Positions 19,075 through 27,688 of a DNA stretch of 64,000 nt are shown one piece after another. Numbering within the stretch: the first letter of the stretch is position 1; each line of letters begins with the position of its first letter. Below the pieces are notes generated by a model. The model saw nothing but the letters and a program-made list of their open reading frames with translations. It made no database searches and had not been told where the DNA came from. Source of the stretch: Candidatus Zixiibacteriota bacterium (GTDB lineage: Bacteria; Zixibacteria; MSB-5A5; GN15; JAAZOE01). The stretch is taken from contig JAZGGI010000003.1 in assembly GCA_036480375.1 (NCBI GenBank), forward strand, positions 62,001-126,000. The letters are read 5' to 3'. Made by a program: the position numbers and the translations under genes.

Positions 19075-19377
19075 TTACTTCGCACTTTGCTCATATTTTT
19101 CAATTCTGGCAAGCAATCCCTCAATTTTGTCTTTTACTTCTTCCGAAATTTCCTGCGATTGCTTCTCATTTTCAACTTTTGCCGCCTCCAGAGCCTTATT
19201 GCCATCTTCAATAATTTTTATTCTCTTCTTTAAATCATTGTTTGTTATTTTCAGATCTGAATTGGCCTTCTCAAGTTCCTTTATTAGCGCATCCATTTTT
19301 TCGTTTTCGCTCATCATTTTTTCTATATGAGCGACGGCTTTGTTGATTCGTTCTTCGAGCTTAGCAAATGATTCCAT
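19075..19377 (-). CDS. Small coiled-coil protein, ZapB-like
   Basis: This 100-residue protein is almost wholly helical with heptad spacing from residue 5 to 95 (LEERINKAVAHIEKMM, then LIKELEKANSDLKITNND and KKRIKIIEDGNKALEA). It has no membrane helix or catalytic motif. It begins 12 bases after pheT and precedes zapA by about 90 bases. Size, coiled-coil content and pairing with zapA suggest a division-ring factor like ZapB, but family membership cannot be settled by eye. Confidence 0.6.
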   Translation of the reverse strand: MESFAKLEERINKAVAHIEKMMSENEKMDALIKELEKANSDLKITNNDLKKRIKIIEDGNKALEAAKVENEKQSQEISEEVKDKIEGLLARIEKYEQSAK

Positions 19378-19389
19378 AATTGCTCCGTC

Positions 19390-21771
19390 CTATTCTCTTA
19401 ACCGGGCATCAAATTTCTGCTCCAGATTTTTTACGATTTTATTAAACACCGCGTCAACTTCGGCGTCTTCCAGAGTCTTATCGGATGAGCGGAAACTAAC
19501 CGAAAATGCCAGCGATTTCATATTTTCAGGAACTGGTTTCCCCGTAAACATATCGAAAAACTCAACCGATTCAACTAATTTGCCGCCCGAATTCAGGATT
19601 GAATCGTGTATATCCCGGACAAAAATTGAATTTCTCACTACGATTGCGATATCGCGCGCCGATGCCGGATACCTGGGCAGGGATTTAAAGGGAGTAATGC
19701 CCTGATCGAGATCAATTAGTTTTGAGATTTCAAATTCGGCCGCGAAACAATCCTGCTTAATGTCAAAAACCTGGGCGATTTTGGGCGCCACCCGACCTAT
19801 ATTTCCCAGTTTTTGATCGTTCCGAACAACGCTAAATGAGCAGGATTTATCATATCCGCCATATGCTTCCGGTTCAAGCGCGATCGAACTAATTCTCAGG
19901 CGGTCGCAGATGGCATTGGCTATCCCTTTTAATTCATATAAATCTGACTCGCCCGGAGATTTTTGCCAGTAGATATCATCGGTTTGTCCGGATAATATAA
20001 ATCCGAAATACTCAGGCTCAATCGGCAAATCTTTCGTTCTAATATATATTTTACCGATTTCAAATAATTTGATATTGATATTGCGATGTCTGATATTGTT
20101 GCCCGTCGATACTAAAAGTGAATATAAAAGGCGCGAGCGCAAATATCCGAACTCATCTGATATTGGGTTGGTAATTTCTATCGGTTCGATGGAGGGCTCG
20201 AGCAATTTCATCCTTTTAGGTTGAGCGAAACCTGTCCCCAGAGATTCTTCAAAACCCAGCCCGGTCATAATCTCTCTCAAGTCATTGCGAATTGTATCGC
20301 GGCGATGAGTGGGTGAAAATAGTGGTCCGGAGTTTTGATTATTGCTGGGGATATTGTCCAGGCCGTAAATCCGAGCAATTTCCTCTATCAAATCGACTTC
20401 GCGCGTGATGTCAGGTCTGAACGCAGGCACCTCAGCGATAATATTATCATCATTCGACTCAACCTTCATTCCCAATCGAGTCAGTTTATTCTTCATGAAG
20501 TCAATCGGAATATTGGCGCCAATCAATTTATTGGCTCGCGAGGGGCGCATTTCAACCTTGATTGGATCAATCCTTTTGGCATAATTGTCAACGACACCTT
20601 GCAGAACTTCGCCTCCGGCAAGCTCGGCCATTAACGCCGCCGCACGATCCGCGGCCCTGACGGTTCCGTTGGGATCGATTCCTCGCTCAAAGCGATAGGA
20701 AGATTCGGAAATAATACTCAATTTTTTTCGAGAACGCCTGATGACGGATGGGTTGAAATAAGCCGATTCCAGAAGCACTGTTGTAGTTTCCGGAGTAACT
20801 TCACTGTCGATTCCGCCCATCACCCCAGCCGCGGCAACGCTTTCTTTGCCATTTGTAATAAGTAATATATCGGAATCGAGCTCGTGTTCCTGCCCGTCAA
20901 GAGTCGTAAATTTTTCTTTATCATGGGCGCGGCGAACGGCAACTTCTTTTGACCCGAATCTGTCATAATCAAAGGCATGCAGAGGCTGTCCGGTCTCAAG
21001 CATGACGTAATTGGTAATATCCACGATATTGTTAATCGGTCGGATATCACAATCGGTCAATCGCTTCTTTAGCCAGTCGGGAGAGGGGCCGATTTTAATA
21101 TTCTTTATAATGCGAGCCACATAGCGAGGACAAGCATCGGCATCGTCAATAATAACGCCAATATAATTTTCGGCTCTTTCTGAAATTTCCGGCGGTGGTT
21201 CTTTTTCAAGATTTATGTCAAGATCGGCCAGCGCTGCTATTTCTCGGGCAACGCCATTGGCCGAAAGACAATCAGGCCGATTAGGCGTAATTTCAAAATC
21301 GATAACCGGATCATTGAGATCCAGATGCTCGAAAACCGGTTTGTTTAATTCGGTATCATCATCGAAAACCATGATACCGGTGTGATCGTTAGACAGTCCC
21401 AATTCATCTTCGGCACAAATAATGCCAGAAGATTTGACGCCGCGCATGGTAATTTCTTTGACCTCAAACTCCCCGCGGAGTTTGGCGCCGGGCAGCGCCA
21501 GCGGAACGATCTGGTCAATGGCGCAGTTGGGCGCGCCGCAAATAACCGTATAGGTCGTCTCCCCCGTTGTAACTTCAGCGACTTGCAATTTGTCGGCGTT
21601 GGGATGCTTTTCAAGACTGGTAATTTTAGCCGTTACGACATTTTTAAAATGCTCCGGATCATACTTTTCCAGAGCCCCGGCCGTCCCTGAGCAGGTTAAG
21701 CGATCTTCCATTTCTTCGGCGGACCAATCCACGCCTGTAATTTCTTTAAGCCAGCTATACGGTAATTTCAT
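19390..21771 (-). CDS. pheT: Phenylalanyl-tRNA synthetase beta subunit
   Basis: This 793-residue protein has normal family length. It starts MKLPYSWLKEITG; a tRNA-binding OB domain follows (about 40-150, HPNADKLQVAEV). The B3/B4 editing region includes NNIVDITNYVMLETGQPLHA at about 238-257. The B5 domain follows (about 400-470), then a catalytic-like core, and a C-terminal FDX-ACB domain with RYPASARDIAIVV that contacts the tRNA anticodon. With PheS it forms the alpha2-beta2 enzyme that charges tRNA-Phe and removes Tyr. It is spaced three bases from pheS, so translation is coupled. Confidence 0.97.
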   Translation of the reverse strand: MKLPYSWLKEITGVDWSAEEMEDRLTCSGTAGALEKYDPEHFKNVVTAKITSLEKHPNADKLQVAEVTTGETTYTVICGAPNCAIDQIVPLALPGAKLRGEFEVKEITMRGVKSSGIICAEDELGLSNDHTGIMVFDDDTELNKPVFEHLDLNDPVIDFEITPNRPDCLSANGVAREIAALADLDINLEKEPPPEISERAENYIGVIIDDADACPRYVARIIKNIKIGPSPDWLKKRLTDCDIRPINNIVDITNYVMLETGQPLHAFDYDRFGSKEVAVRRAHDKEKFTTLDGQEHELDSDILLITNGKESVAAAGVMGGIDSEVTPETTTVLLESAYFNPSVIRRSRKKLSIISESSYRFERGIDPNGTVRAADRAAALMAELAGGEVLQGVVDNYAKRIDPIKVEMRPSRANKLIGANIPIDFMKNKLTRLGMKVESNDDNIIAEVPAFRPDITREVDLIEEIARIYGLDNIPSNNQNSGPLFSPTHRRDTIRNDLREIMTGLGFEESLGTGFAQPKRMKLLEPSIEPIEITNPISDEFGYLRSRLLYSLLVSTGNNIRHRNINIKLFEIGKIYIRTKDLPIEPEYFGFILSGQTDDIYWQKSPGESDLYELKGIANAICDRLRISSIALEPEAYGGYDKSCSFSVVRNDQKLGNIGRVAPKIAQVFDIKQDCFAAEFEISKLIDLDQGITPFKSLPRYPASARDIAIVVRNSIFVRDIHDSILNSGGKLVESVEFFDMFTGKPVPENMKSLAFSVSFRSSDKTLEDAEVDAVFNKIVKNLEQKFDARLRE

Positions 21772-21774
21772 AAT

Positions 21775-22791
21775 TTAACGGAACTGCTTAATAAACCTGA
21801 TATCGTTTTCGTAAAGAAGCCGAATATCATTGACACGATATTTTAAAAGGGCAATCCGCTCGATTCCCATCCCAAAAGCGTAGCCCGTATATTTTTCGGC
21901 ATCATAACCGACGGCCCTGAAAACTTCGGGGTCAATCATTCCGCACCCCAAAATTTCGAGCCATCCTTCATATTTGCACAGGGAACATCCTTTTCCCCTG
22001 CAAAGAAAACACTCGACATCAACTTCCGCTGATGGTTCGGTAAACGGGAAAAAACTGGGCCGGAATTTCAGCCTGACCCCTTCTTCAAAAAACTCATAAC
22101 AGAACGCTTCCAGAACGCCTTTTAGGTCACCGAAAGATACATCGGTATCGACCAGAAAACCCTCGACCTGGTGAAAAACACAGAAACTTCGGGCGTTGAC
22201 CGCTTCGTTGCGAAAGACTCGACCGGGAGCGATTATTTTCACCGGCGGTTTTCGTTTTTCGAATTCGCGTATCTGAACATTGGAGGTATGAGTCCGTAGT
22301 AATAAATCACCCTCGACATAAAATGTATCCTGTTCATCGCGGGCGGGATGATCGGGAGGGAAATTCAGCGCCCCAAAATTATAATAATCATTTTCAATTT
22401 CCGGGCCGGAAGCGATTTCAAAACCCATTCGCTGAAAGATACCGCAGATTTCATCAAGGACGAGCGTTATCAGATGACGGTGCCCGGGTCGATAGGGTCG
22501 TCCGGGCAGAGTATAATCGAACGATGCCCCACCGCCGCCGCCTTCTAGTAATTCTTCTTTTTTACTTTTTATTAATGCCTCAAGATTAGCTTTGACTTTA
22601 TTCGCTCGTCCGCCGACCTCTTGTTTTTCTTCCGGTGAAAGATCTTTTAGACCGCGCAGGATTGATGTCAGCGCACCCTTTTTGCCCAAAAGGGTTACCC
22701 GAATCTTCTCAATTGATTCGAGTGAATCGGCCGCATTGACTTTTTCAACGGCTTCGACTTCAACCTTTTCAAGTTGTTTTATGACGTCCAT
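21775..22791 (-). CDS. pheS: Phenylalanyl-tRNA synthetase alpha subunit
   Basis: This 338-residue catalytic subunit has an N-terminal coiled coil (1-85), then the class II core: motif 1 around FQRMGFEIASGPEIEND, motif 2 with FRNEAVNARSFCVFHQVEG and motif 3 with GYAFGMGIERIALLKY. A cysteine cluster ECFLCRGKGCSLCKYEGW is the zinc-like knuckle seen in many bacterial PheS proteins. A glycine run (GGGGGA) sits between the coiled coil and the core. It lies between rplT (5 bases upstream) and pheT. Confidence 0.97.
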   Translation of the reverse strand: MDVIKQLEKVEVEAVEKVNAADSLESIEKIRVTLLGKKGALTSILRGLKDLSPEEKQEVGGRANKVKANLEALIKSKKEELLEGGGGGASFDYTLPGRPYRPGHRHLITLVLDEICGIFQRMGFEIASGPEIENDYYNFGALNFPPDHPARDEQDTFYVEGDLLLRTHTSNVQIREFEKRKPPVKIIAPGRVFRNEAVNARSFCVFHQVEGFLVDTDVSFGDLKGVLEAFCYEFFEEGVRLKFRPSFFPFTEPSAEVDVECFLCRGKGCSLCKYEGWLEILGCGMIDPEVFRAVGYDAEKYTGYAFGMGIERIALLKYRVNDIRLLYENDIRFIKQFR

Positions 22792-22796
22792 CGAAA

Positions 22797-23144
22797 TCAG
22801 GCCTTGGTCATATCTACCAGACGTTCAAAAGTACTCATATCTCTCGCCGCGATATCAGCCAGTGATTTGCGATCGAGATTTATGCCTGATTTTTTCAATC
22901 CATTCATAAAAGTTGAGTAATTAATATCACACAGTTTAGCTGCGGCTGAAATACGTGTGATCCAGAGTCTGCGGAATTCGCGTTTTTTTCGACGTCGATC
23001 CCGATAAGCGAATTTGAGACCGCGATGTACCGATTCGATAGCGGTACGATACAACCGGCTGCGCCCGCCATAATAACCGCGAGCTTTTTTCAATACTTTT
23101 TTATGTCGAGCCTTGGCGGCAACGCTATTTTTCGACCGTGGCAT
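22797..23144 (-). CDS. rplT: Ribosomal protein L20
   Basis: This 115-residue, highly basic 50S assembly protein begins MPRSKNSVAAKARHKKVLK, continues with KARGYYGGRSRLYRTAIE and ends with NRKSLAD-like residues (SGINLDRKSLADIAARD). Length and order (rpmI-rplT) are standard. It nucleates 50S assembly on 23S rRNA and in other bacteria represses its own operon; no clear rRNA-mimic leader was identified here. Confidence 0.98.
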   Translation of the reverse strand: MPRSKNSVAAKARHKKVLKKARGYYGGRSRLYRTAIESVHRGLKFAYRDRRRKKREFRRLWITRISAAAKLCDINYSTFMNGLKKSGINLDRKSLADIAARDMSTFERLVDMTKA

Positions 23145-23180
23145 TTGTTCTTCTCCTGATAATTATAATCGCTTACCGTT

Positions 23181-23375
23181 CTAATACGGCAACATTACGC
23201 TCATCTGACGTTCATCGGACCTGGCAATCAAAGTCGCGGAACGAAGTTTGCGTTTCAATTTCCGGGATTTCTTGGTCAAAATATGACGATGTTTTGAATG
23301 AAATCGTCTCATTTTGCCAGTTCCGGTTTTCTTAATCCGCTTAGCGGCGGATCGATTGGTTTTCATTTTTGGCAT
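23181..23375 (-). CDS. rpmI: Ribosomal protein L35
   Basis: This 64-residue basic protein reads MPKMKTNRSAAKRIKKTGTG, then KHRHILTKKSRKLKRKLR, with full family length. It is a structural protein of the 50S subunit, placed between infC and rplT as in most bacteria. Confidence 0.98.
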   Translation of the reverse strand: MPKMKTNRSAAKRIKKTGTGKMRRFHSKHRHILTKKSRKLKRKLRSATLIARSDERQMSVMLPY

Positions 23376-23405
23376 TTCTATCTCCGTCTAATCTAATTTC
23401 CAGAT

Positions 23406-24014
23406 TTATTCTTCTTTTTTTTCCGAAGCCATCTCCTGGGGGACGGGTTGCTTTTTTACTTTATCTTTCTTTTCGCGGCCTTTGTCTTTTTTCCTGGTCT
23501 GTCTGGTCAAAGGAGCCACCAGCATATTCATGCTATGGCCTTCCATTTTGGGCAGGGTCTCAACAATCGCGATATCCTGCAAGTCTTCTACAAGACGATC
23601 GAGTATTCTTTTGCCGAATTCGGTATGCGCTTTTTCACGACCCCGGAATAAAACAAAGCACTTGACTTTGTTTCCTTGTTCCAAAAATGAGCGAACATGT
23701 TTTAACTTAAACTGATAATCATGCTCTTCGGTTTTTGGGCGATACCTCATCCCTTTAACACTGATCGTATGCTGCCTCTTTTTCGAATCCGCCGCTTTTT
23801 TTGCCAGGTTGTATTTGTATTTTCCGTAATCCAATATGCGGCAAACTGGCGGCCGAGCCGTCGGTGAAACTTCCACCAAATCCAGACCGGCATCTCGGGC
23901 CCTTTCCAGAGCTTCAGCGGTAGGAATAATGCCTACCTGTTCACCATCCGGTCCTATAAGCCTGATAGGCGAAACACGGATGCGCCCATTAACCCGAATT
24001 TCCTGATTCTTTAT
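23406..24014 (-). CDS. infC: Translation initiation factor IF-3, non-canonical ATA start
   Basis: IF-3 prevents early joining of ribosomal subunits and proofreads the start codon. The frame is open from an in-frame TAA at 24035-24033 and contains no ATG, GTG or TTG until TTG at 23879, which lies inside the conserved N-domain (AGLDLVEVSP). The N-terminus must therefore begin near IKNQEIRVNGRIRVSPIRLI. The ATA at 24014-24012 lies seven bases after AAGGAGG and overlaps the thrS stop (ATAA), giving 202 residues. Rare start codons in infC allow IF-3 to repress itself. The C-domain motif KHVRSFLEQGNKVKCFVLF is normal. A lysine-rich tail of about 30 residues (RKKDKGREKKDKVKK) extends past the usual end. 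Confidence 0.93.
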   Translation of the reverse strand: MKNQEIRVNGRIRVSPIRLIGPDGEQVGIIPTAEALERARDAGLDLVEVSPTARPPVCRILDYGKYKYNLAKKAADSKKRQHTISVKGMRYRPKTEEHDYQFKLKHVRSFLEQGNKVKCFVLFRGREKAHTEFGKRILDRLVEDLQDIAIVETLPKMEGHSMNMLVAPLTRQTRKKDKGREKKDKVKKQPVPQEMASEKKEE

Positions 24015-25969
24015 ACTATATCCTCCTTCTTTTTACCGACTTGCGGAGTATTATGCCGTTCTTTTACTTCGCTCACCATGCCTGCGAGTAAATCGTCGGT
24101 ATTCATGACTCCCAAATCACCCAATCCGCGCCTGCGCACGGAAACGGTACTGGATTCAACCTCGCGGTCGCCTATAATCATCATTATCGGAATCTTTGAT
24201 AATTCCGCGTCTCTAATTTTATACCCGATTTTCTCCGAACGATCATCGACTGAAACCCTTAAGCTCCCCTCGCGAAATTCATCTTTCAATTCACTCGCGT
24301 AAGCCAAAGCGCGATCGGTAATCGGTAGAATCCGGGCATGCTCCGGTGACAACCATAAGGGAAAATCTCCGGCATAATGCTCAATCAAGGTACCAAAAAA
24401 TCTCTCCAAAGAACCCAAAAGAGCCCGATGGATCATAAACGGCCGCTTGCGTTGACCGTCACTGTCAATATACGTTATATCAAACCGTTCAGGTTGAGTA
24501 AAATCAAATTGAATAGTAGTACATTGCCAGGAACGACCCAACGCATCCTTGATTTTCAAATCTATTTTGGGACCGTAGAAGGCTCCTCCGCCTTCATCAA
24601 TCCCAAACTTTAATTTATGAAACTCCAACGCCCGACGCAAGCCATTTTGAGCCGCTTCCCAGTCTTTCGGGTCGCCAATCGCTTTTTCGGGCCGGGTGGA
24701 CAGATAAACTTCTAATTCCGAAAATCCGAACGAGCGCAGAATATGTAATGAAAAATCTACCAGACGAATCAGTTCATCTTCCATCTGCTCAGGTCTGCAA
24801 AATATATGAGCGTCATCCTGAGTAAAGCCCCTCACCCTCATCAATCCGTGTAAAACGCCGGCCCGCTCATAACGGTAAACGGTGCCCATTTCGGCCCACC
24901 GCAGGGGTAATTCACGATAAGAGCGCCTCCGGGATGAATACATCGTTATATGAAAAGGACAGTTCATCGGCCTGATTTGATACTTGGCCTTATCAACCTC
25001 CATGGGACTATACATATCCTCGCTGTAAAAATCAGTATGACCGCTGCGGTGCCATAATTCCAGATTAGCTATATGAGGTGAAAAGACCAGTTCATAGCCG
25101 TGCTTGTAATGCTCTTCGCGCCAGAAATTCTCTATCTCATTACGGATGACCGAGCCGCGCGGAAGCCACAGAACCAGACCCGGTCCGGTATCTTCGGAAA
25201 TCATGTATAATTCAAGCTGCTTGCCCAGTTTGCGATGATCGCGTCTTTCCGCTTCGGCCAGTTTCTCGAGGAATTCGTTGAGCAATTTTTTCTTCGGATA
25301 GGTTACCCCGTAAATCCTCTGAAGCATCTTGTTTTCTTCCGAACCTCGCCAATAGGCCCCGGATGAAGAGAGTAGCTTGAAGGCTTTTATTCTTCCGGTT
25401 GACGGTATATGCGGACCACGACACAAATCTTCAAAATGAGAATGCTTATAAATTGTGATTTCTTCGTCGGGAGGCATTTCCTCGATTAGTTCGGTCTTAT
25501 AAATATCACCCTGCTTTTTATATTTCTCAAGAGCCTCATCGCGATTACAAATTTCCCGACTGAAAGTAGTGTTTTCGGCGATAATCTCCGCCATTTTCTT
25601 TTCGATTTTTTCCAAATCCTCGGGAGAAAACGGTTTTTCCACGTCGAAGTCGTAATAGAAACCCTCATCAATAGGCGGACCAATGGCTAATTTGGCTTCC
25701 GGGAATAATTCCAATACGGCCTGAGCCATAATGTGAGCCGAGCTATGCCAAAAGACATATTTCCCTTCGCTATCTTCCCAGGTCAAAATCCTGACCTCAG
25801 AATCTGAATCAATCGGCCTCATTATATCGATATTTTCACCGTTAACCTTTATGGCCAGAGCCTCTTTTCCCAAACGCCCGGAAATAGATTTGGCGATTTC
25901 AAGCCCGGTCACTCCGGCGGGAAATGATTTGTCGCTGCCATCCGGCAATTTTATATTAATGTCAGCCAT
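24011..25969 (-). CDS. thrS: Threonyl-tRNA synthetase
   Basis: This 652-residue protein has the complete ThrRS domain set: TGS (1-62, INIKLPDGS), the editing domain with HxxxH in WHSSAHIMAQA plus HFEDLCRGPH, the class II core with zinc Cys in RPMNCPFHIT and motif 2 in RGFTQDDAHIFC, and an anticodon domain from about 545. It charges tRNA-Thr and hydrolyses Ser-tRNA-Thr. The ATG at 25969 has no ribosome site at normal distance: a T-rich terminator tract ends four bases before it, and the nearest AAGGG is within the hairpin. infC overlaps its stop. Confidence 0.97.
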   Translation of the reverse strand: MADINIKLPDGSDKSFPAGVTGLEIAKSISGRLGKEALAIKVNGENIDIMRPIDSDSEVRILTWEDSEGKYVFWHSSAHIMAQAVLELFPEAKLAIGPPIDEGFYYDFDVEKPFSPEDLEKIEKKMAEIIAENTTFSREICNRDEALEKYKKQGDIYKTELIEEMPPDEEITIYKHSHFEDLCRGPHIPSTGRIKAFKLLSSSGAYWRGSEENKMLQRIYGVTYPKKKLLNEFLEKLAEAERRDHRKLGKQLELYMISEDTGPGLVLWLPRGSVIRNEIENFWREEHYKHGYELVFSPHIANLELWHRSGHTDFYSEDMYSPMEVDKAKYQIRPMNCPFHITMYSSRRRSYRELPLRWAEMGTVYRYERAGVLHGLMRVRGFTQDDAHIFCRPEQMEDELIRLVDFSLHILRSFGFSELEVYLSTRPEKAIGDPKDWEAAQNGLRRALEFHKLKFGIDEGGGAFYGPKIDLKIKDALGRSWQCTTIQFDFTQPERFDITYIDSDGQRKRPFMIHRALLGSLERFFGTLIEHYAGDFPLWLSPEHARILPITDRALAYASELKDEFREGSLRVSVDDRSEKIGYKIRDAELSKIPIMMIIGDREVESSTVSVRRRGLGDLGVMNTDDLLAGMVSEVKERHNTPQVGKKKEDIV

Positions 25970-25972
25970 TAC

Positions 25973-26004
25973 AAAAATAAAACCCTTTTCAAATAAGGGT
26001 TTTA
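25973..26004 (-). terminator. Intrinsic terminator between tRNA-Val and thrS, abutting the thrS start
   Basis: On the minus strand a perfect 10-bp stem (TAAAACCCTT / AAGGGTTTTA, 26004-25995 and 25987-25978) with a 7-base loop is followed by TTTTT (25977-25973). The thrS ATG starts four bases later. It should end tRNA-Val transcripts; read-through or an attenuator-like role would be needed for thrS. Confidence 0.8.
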
Positions 26005-26011
26005 ACCTTTA

Positions 26012-26088
26012 TGGTGGGCGATACTGGAATTGAACCAGTGACTTCTTGCATGTCAAGCAAGCACTCTAACCAACTGAGCTAATCGCCC
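26012..26088 (-). tRNA. tRNA-Val (GAC)
   Basis: This is a 77-base cloverleaf on the minus strand with CCA encoded (26014-26012). The acceptor stem GGGCGAT pairs with ATCGCCC, the D-arm region is TAGCTCAGTTGGTTAGAG, the anticodon stem CTTGC/GCAAG encloses loop TTGACAT with anticodon GAC, and the T-arm holds GGTTCAATTCC. It lies upstream of thrS, separated by a terminator. Confidence 0.97.
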
Positions 26089-26125
26089 ATAAATCAATAT
26101 GATACCTCAACCGCATAAGCCGATA

Positions 26126-26154
26126 TAGTTACATTAAATTATCGGAATTGTCAA
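26126..26154 (-). promoter_or_regulatory. Probable tRNA-Val promoter
   Basis: The minus strand has a perfect TTGACA (26154-26149), a 17-base spacer and a poor -10 TAACTA (26131-26126) with a TATAT just after it. It lies about 40 bases before the tRNA 5' end. The -35 is convincing; the exact -10 is not. Confidence 0.4.
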
Positions 26155-26219
26155 GGGAAATCTTGATCCGGTTGAGACAAACCCAATTTGCCGCGGGAAA
26201 TCCGGATTTGCTGATCCAA

Positions 26220-27527
26220 TTAGAACTTCTTACCGCCGATGCTTATTAGGCCCCGGACAATTGTATTGAGAATATCGACTACTAACCCCTGCTGGCCGGA
26301 AGTAATTTGAGGAAAAATCGGCAAGGCGATTGACAACCTGTCAGCAATATATGAATACGGAAAATCGTGATCCTCGTATCCATACTTGTCTTTATAATAT
26401 CCGAGAGTATGAACCGCGTGAGTTCCCTGTCGAGCCGCGATTCCCTGTTCCTGCAAGCCTTTCATCAATCGATTTCGCTCGGTATTCCAATTTTCAATAG
26501 TATCCCAATTAATATATCGGTCCCCGGTCATGGCGTTGAACTTATACATGCAAACGTATGACTGATAAGCATGATTATATCCGTCGGGCAAATACGGCGT
26601 CTCAATACCTTTTATATCCTGAAGAAAATAATCGTAACGCGCCGCGGCGCGTCTTCTGTTTTCAAAAATCTCACGGGCTTTTTCCATTTGCGCCACACCG
26701 ACAGCTCCCTGCAAATCAGTCATTCGATAATTATATCCCAGACTATTAAACTCAGGTAAGAGAGAACCACCTTCTGCGATGTGCCTTTCAATATCTGATT
26801 CGGATGCGCCATGATTTCTCATGACTCTTAATTTATCCGCGATATCATTGTCTTTGGTGATAATCATTCCACCCTCACCGGTCGTAATTGCCTGTCGAGG
26901 GTGAAAGCTGAATACAGCCATGTCGGCTTCGTTTCCGGCATGATTTCCTGCCCGAGTAGCGCCCATTCCGCAGGCGGCGTCTTCTATCACGATCAAATTA
27001 TACTTTCTCGCGATTTCATTAATGGATTCCATATCGGCGCACAAACCAAAAAGCGAAACCGGAATTATGGCTTTGGGTAATTTTTGCCCGGCAGATTTTA
27101 ATTTGTTTAAATACACCGAGACACTTACGGGATTGACGTTGAAAGTCCAGGGATCTATATCAATAAAAACAGGTTTGGCGCCCGTGTATTCGACGCTATT
27201 AGCGGTTGCGACAAAAGTAAACGAAGGTAATAAAACTTCATCCCCCGGACCGATACCCATTACCCGGAGAGCCAGATGCAACCCGGTCGTACAGGAAGAT
27301 ACCGCGATCGCATTGGGTGCATTTACAAAAGAAGCGAACTTTTTTTCAAATTCCGCGACCTTTGGTCCCTGAACGACCCATCCGGAACGAAGAACTTCAC
27401 AAACTTCCCGCTCCTCATTTCCATCGAACATTGGTAATGTAATAGGAACGTTCGCCAGGCATTTATTATTTTTGGAACTGTTTCCCAACCTCTTATGCCT
27501 CCAAATATACACAATTATTATCGGCAT
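26220..27527 (-). CDS. DegT/DnrJ/EryC1/StrS-family sugar aminotransferase-like protein lacking the PLP lysine
   Basis: This 435-residue fold-type I PLP protein has the family landmarks: SSCTTGLHLALRVMGIGPGD (78-97), LPSFTFVATANSVEYTGAKP (100-119), the pyridine-binding aspartate in VIEDAACGMGA (180-190) and YNYRMTDLQGAVG. The Schiff-base lysine of SFHPRK is replaced: SFHPRQAITTGEGG has Gln212 (codon CAG, 26894-26892). Transamination needs that lysine; relatives with His there (ColD, E1) act as dehydratases. The protein may therefore dehydrate or otherwise modify a nucleotide sugar, or be inactive. The ATG at 27527 follows AAGG by six bases. It is divergent from the epimerase gene. Confidence 0.88.
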   Translation of the reverse strand: MPIIIVYIWRHKRLGNSSKNNKCLANVPITLPMFDGNEEREVCEVLRSGWVVQGPKVAEFEKKFASFVNAPNAIAVSSCTTGLHLALRVMGIGPGDEVLLPSFTFVATANSVEYTGAKPVFIDIDPWTFNVNPVSVSVYLNKLKSAGQKLPKAIIPVSLFGLCADMESINEIARKYNLIVIEDAACGMGATRAGNHAGNEADMAVFSFHPRQAITTGEGGMIITKDNDIADKLRVMRNHGASESDIERHIAEGGSLLPEFNSLGYNYRMTDLQGAVGVAQMEKAREIFENRRRAAARYDYFLQDIKGIETPYLPDGYNHAYQSYVCMYKFNAMTGDRYINWDTIENWNTERNRLMKGLQEQGIAARQGTHAVHTLGYYKDKYGYEDHDFPYSYIADRLSIALPIFPQITSGQQGLVVDILNTIVRGLISIGGKKF

Positions 27528-27688
27528 CGCACGCCTTATTCGTTAGCCAAAATATAATAAAAATGGGCGTATTTGATATCCGGATACTACTAAAATTTCT
27601 CCATTCACACATTAAGCAAAACGCGTCACATTCCGATAACTTGAAAGCATATGGGAGATTGTCCCCAAGTTAATTAAATGGAGTTTTC

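Noticed and set aside
25973-26004. Hairpin before thrS as a ThrRS-binding tRNA mimic
   Set aside because: The loop has no Thr-anticodon-like triplet and the T run fits a terminator better.
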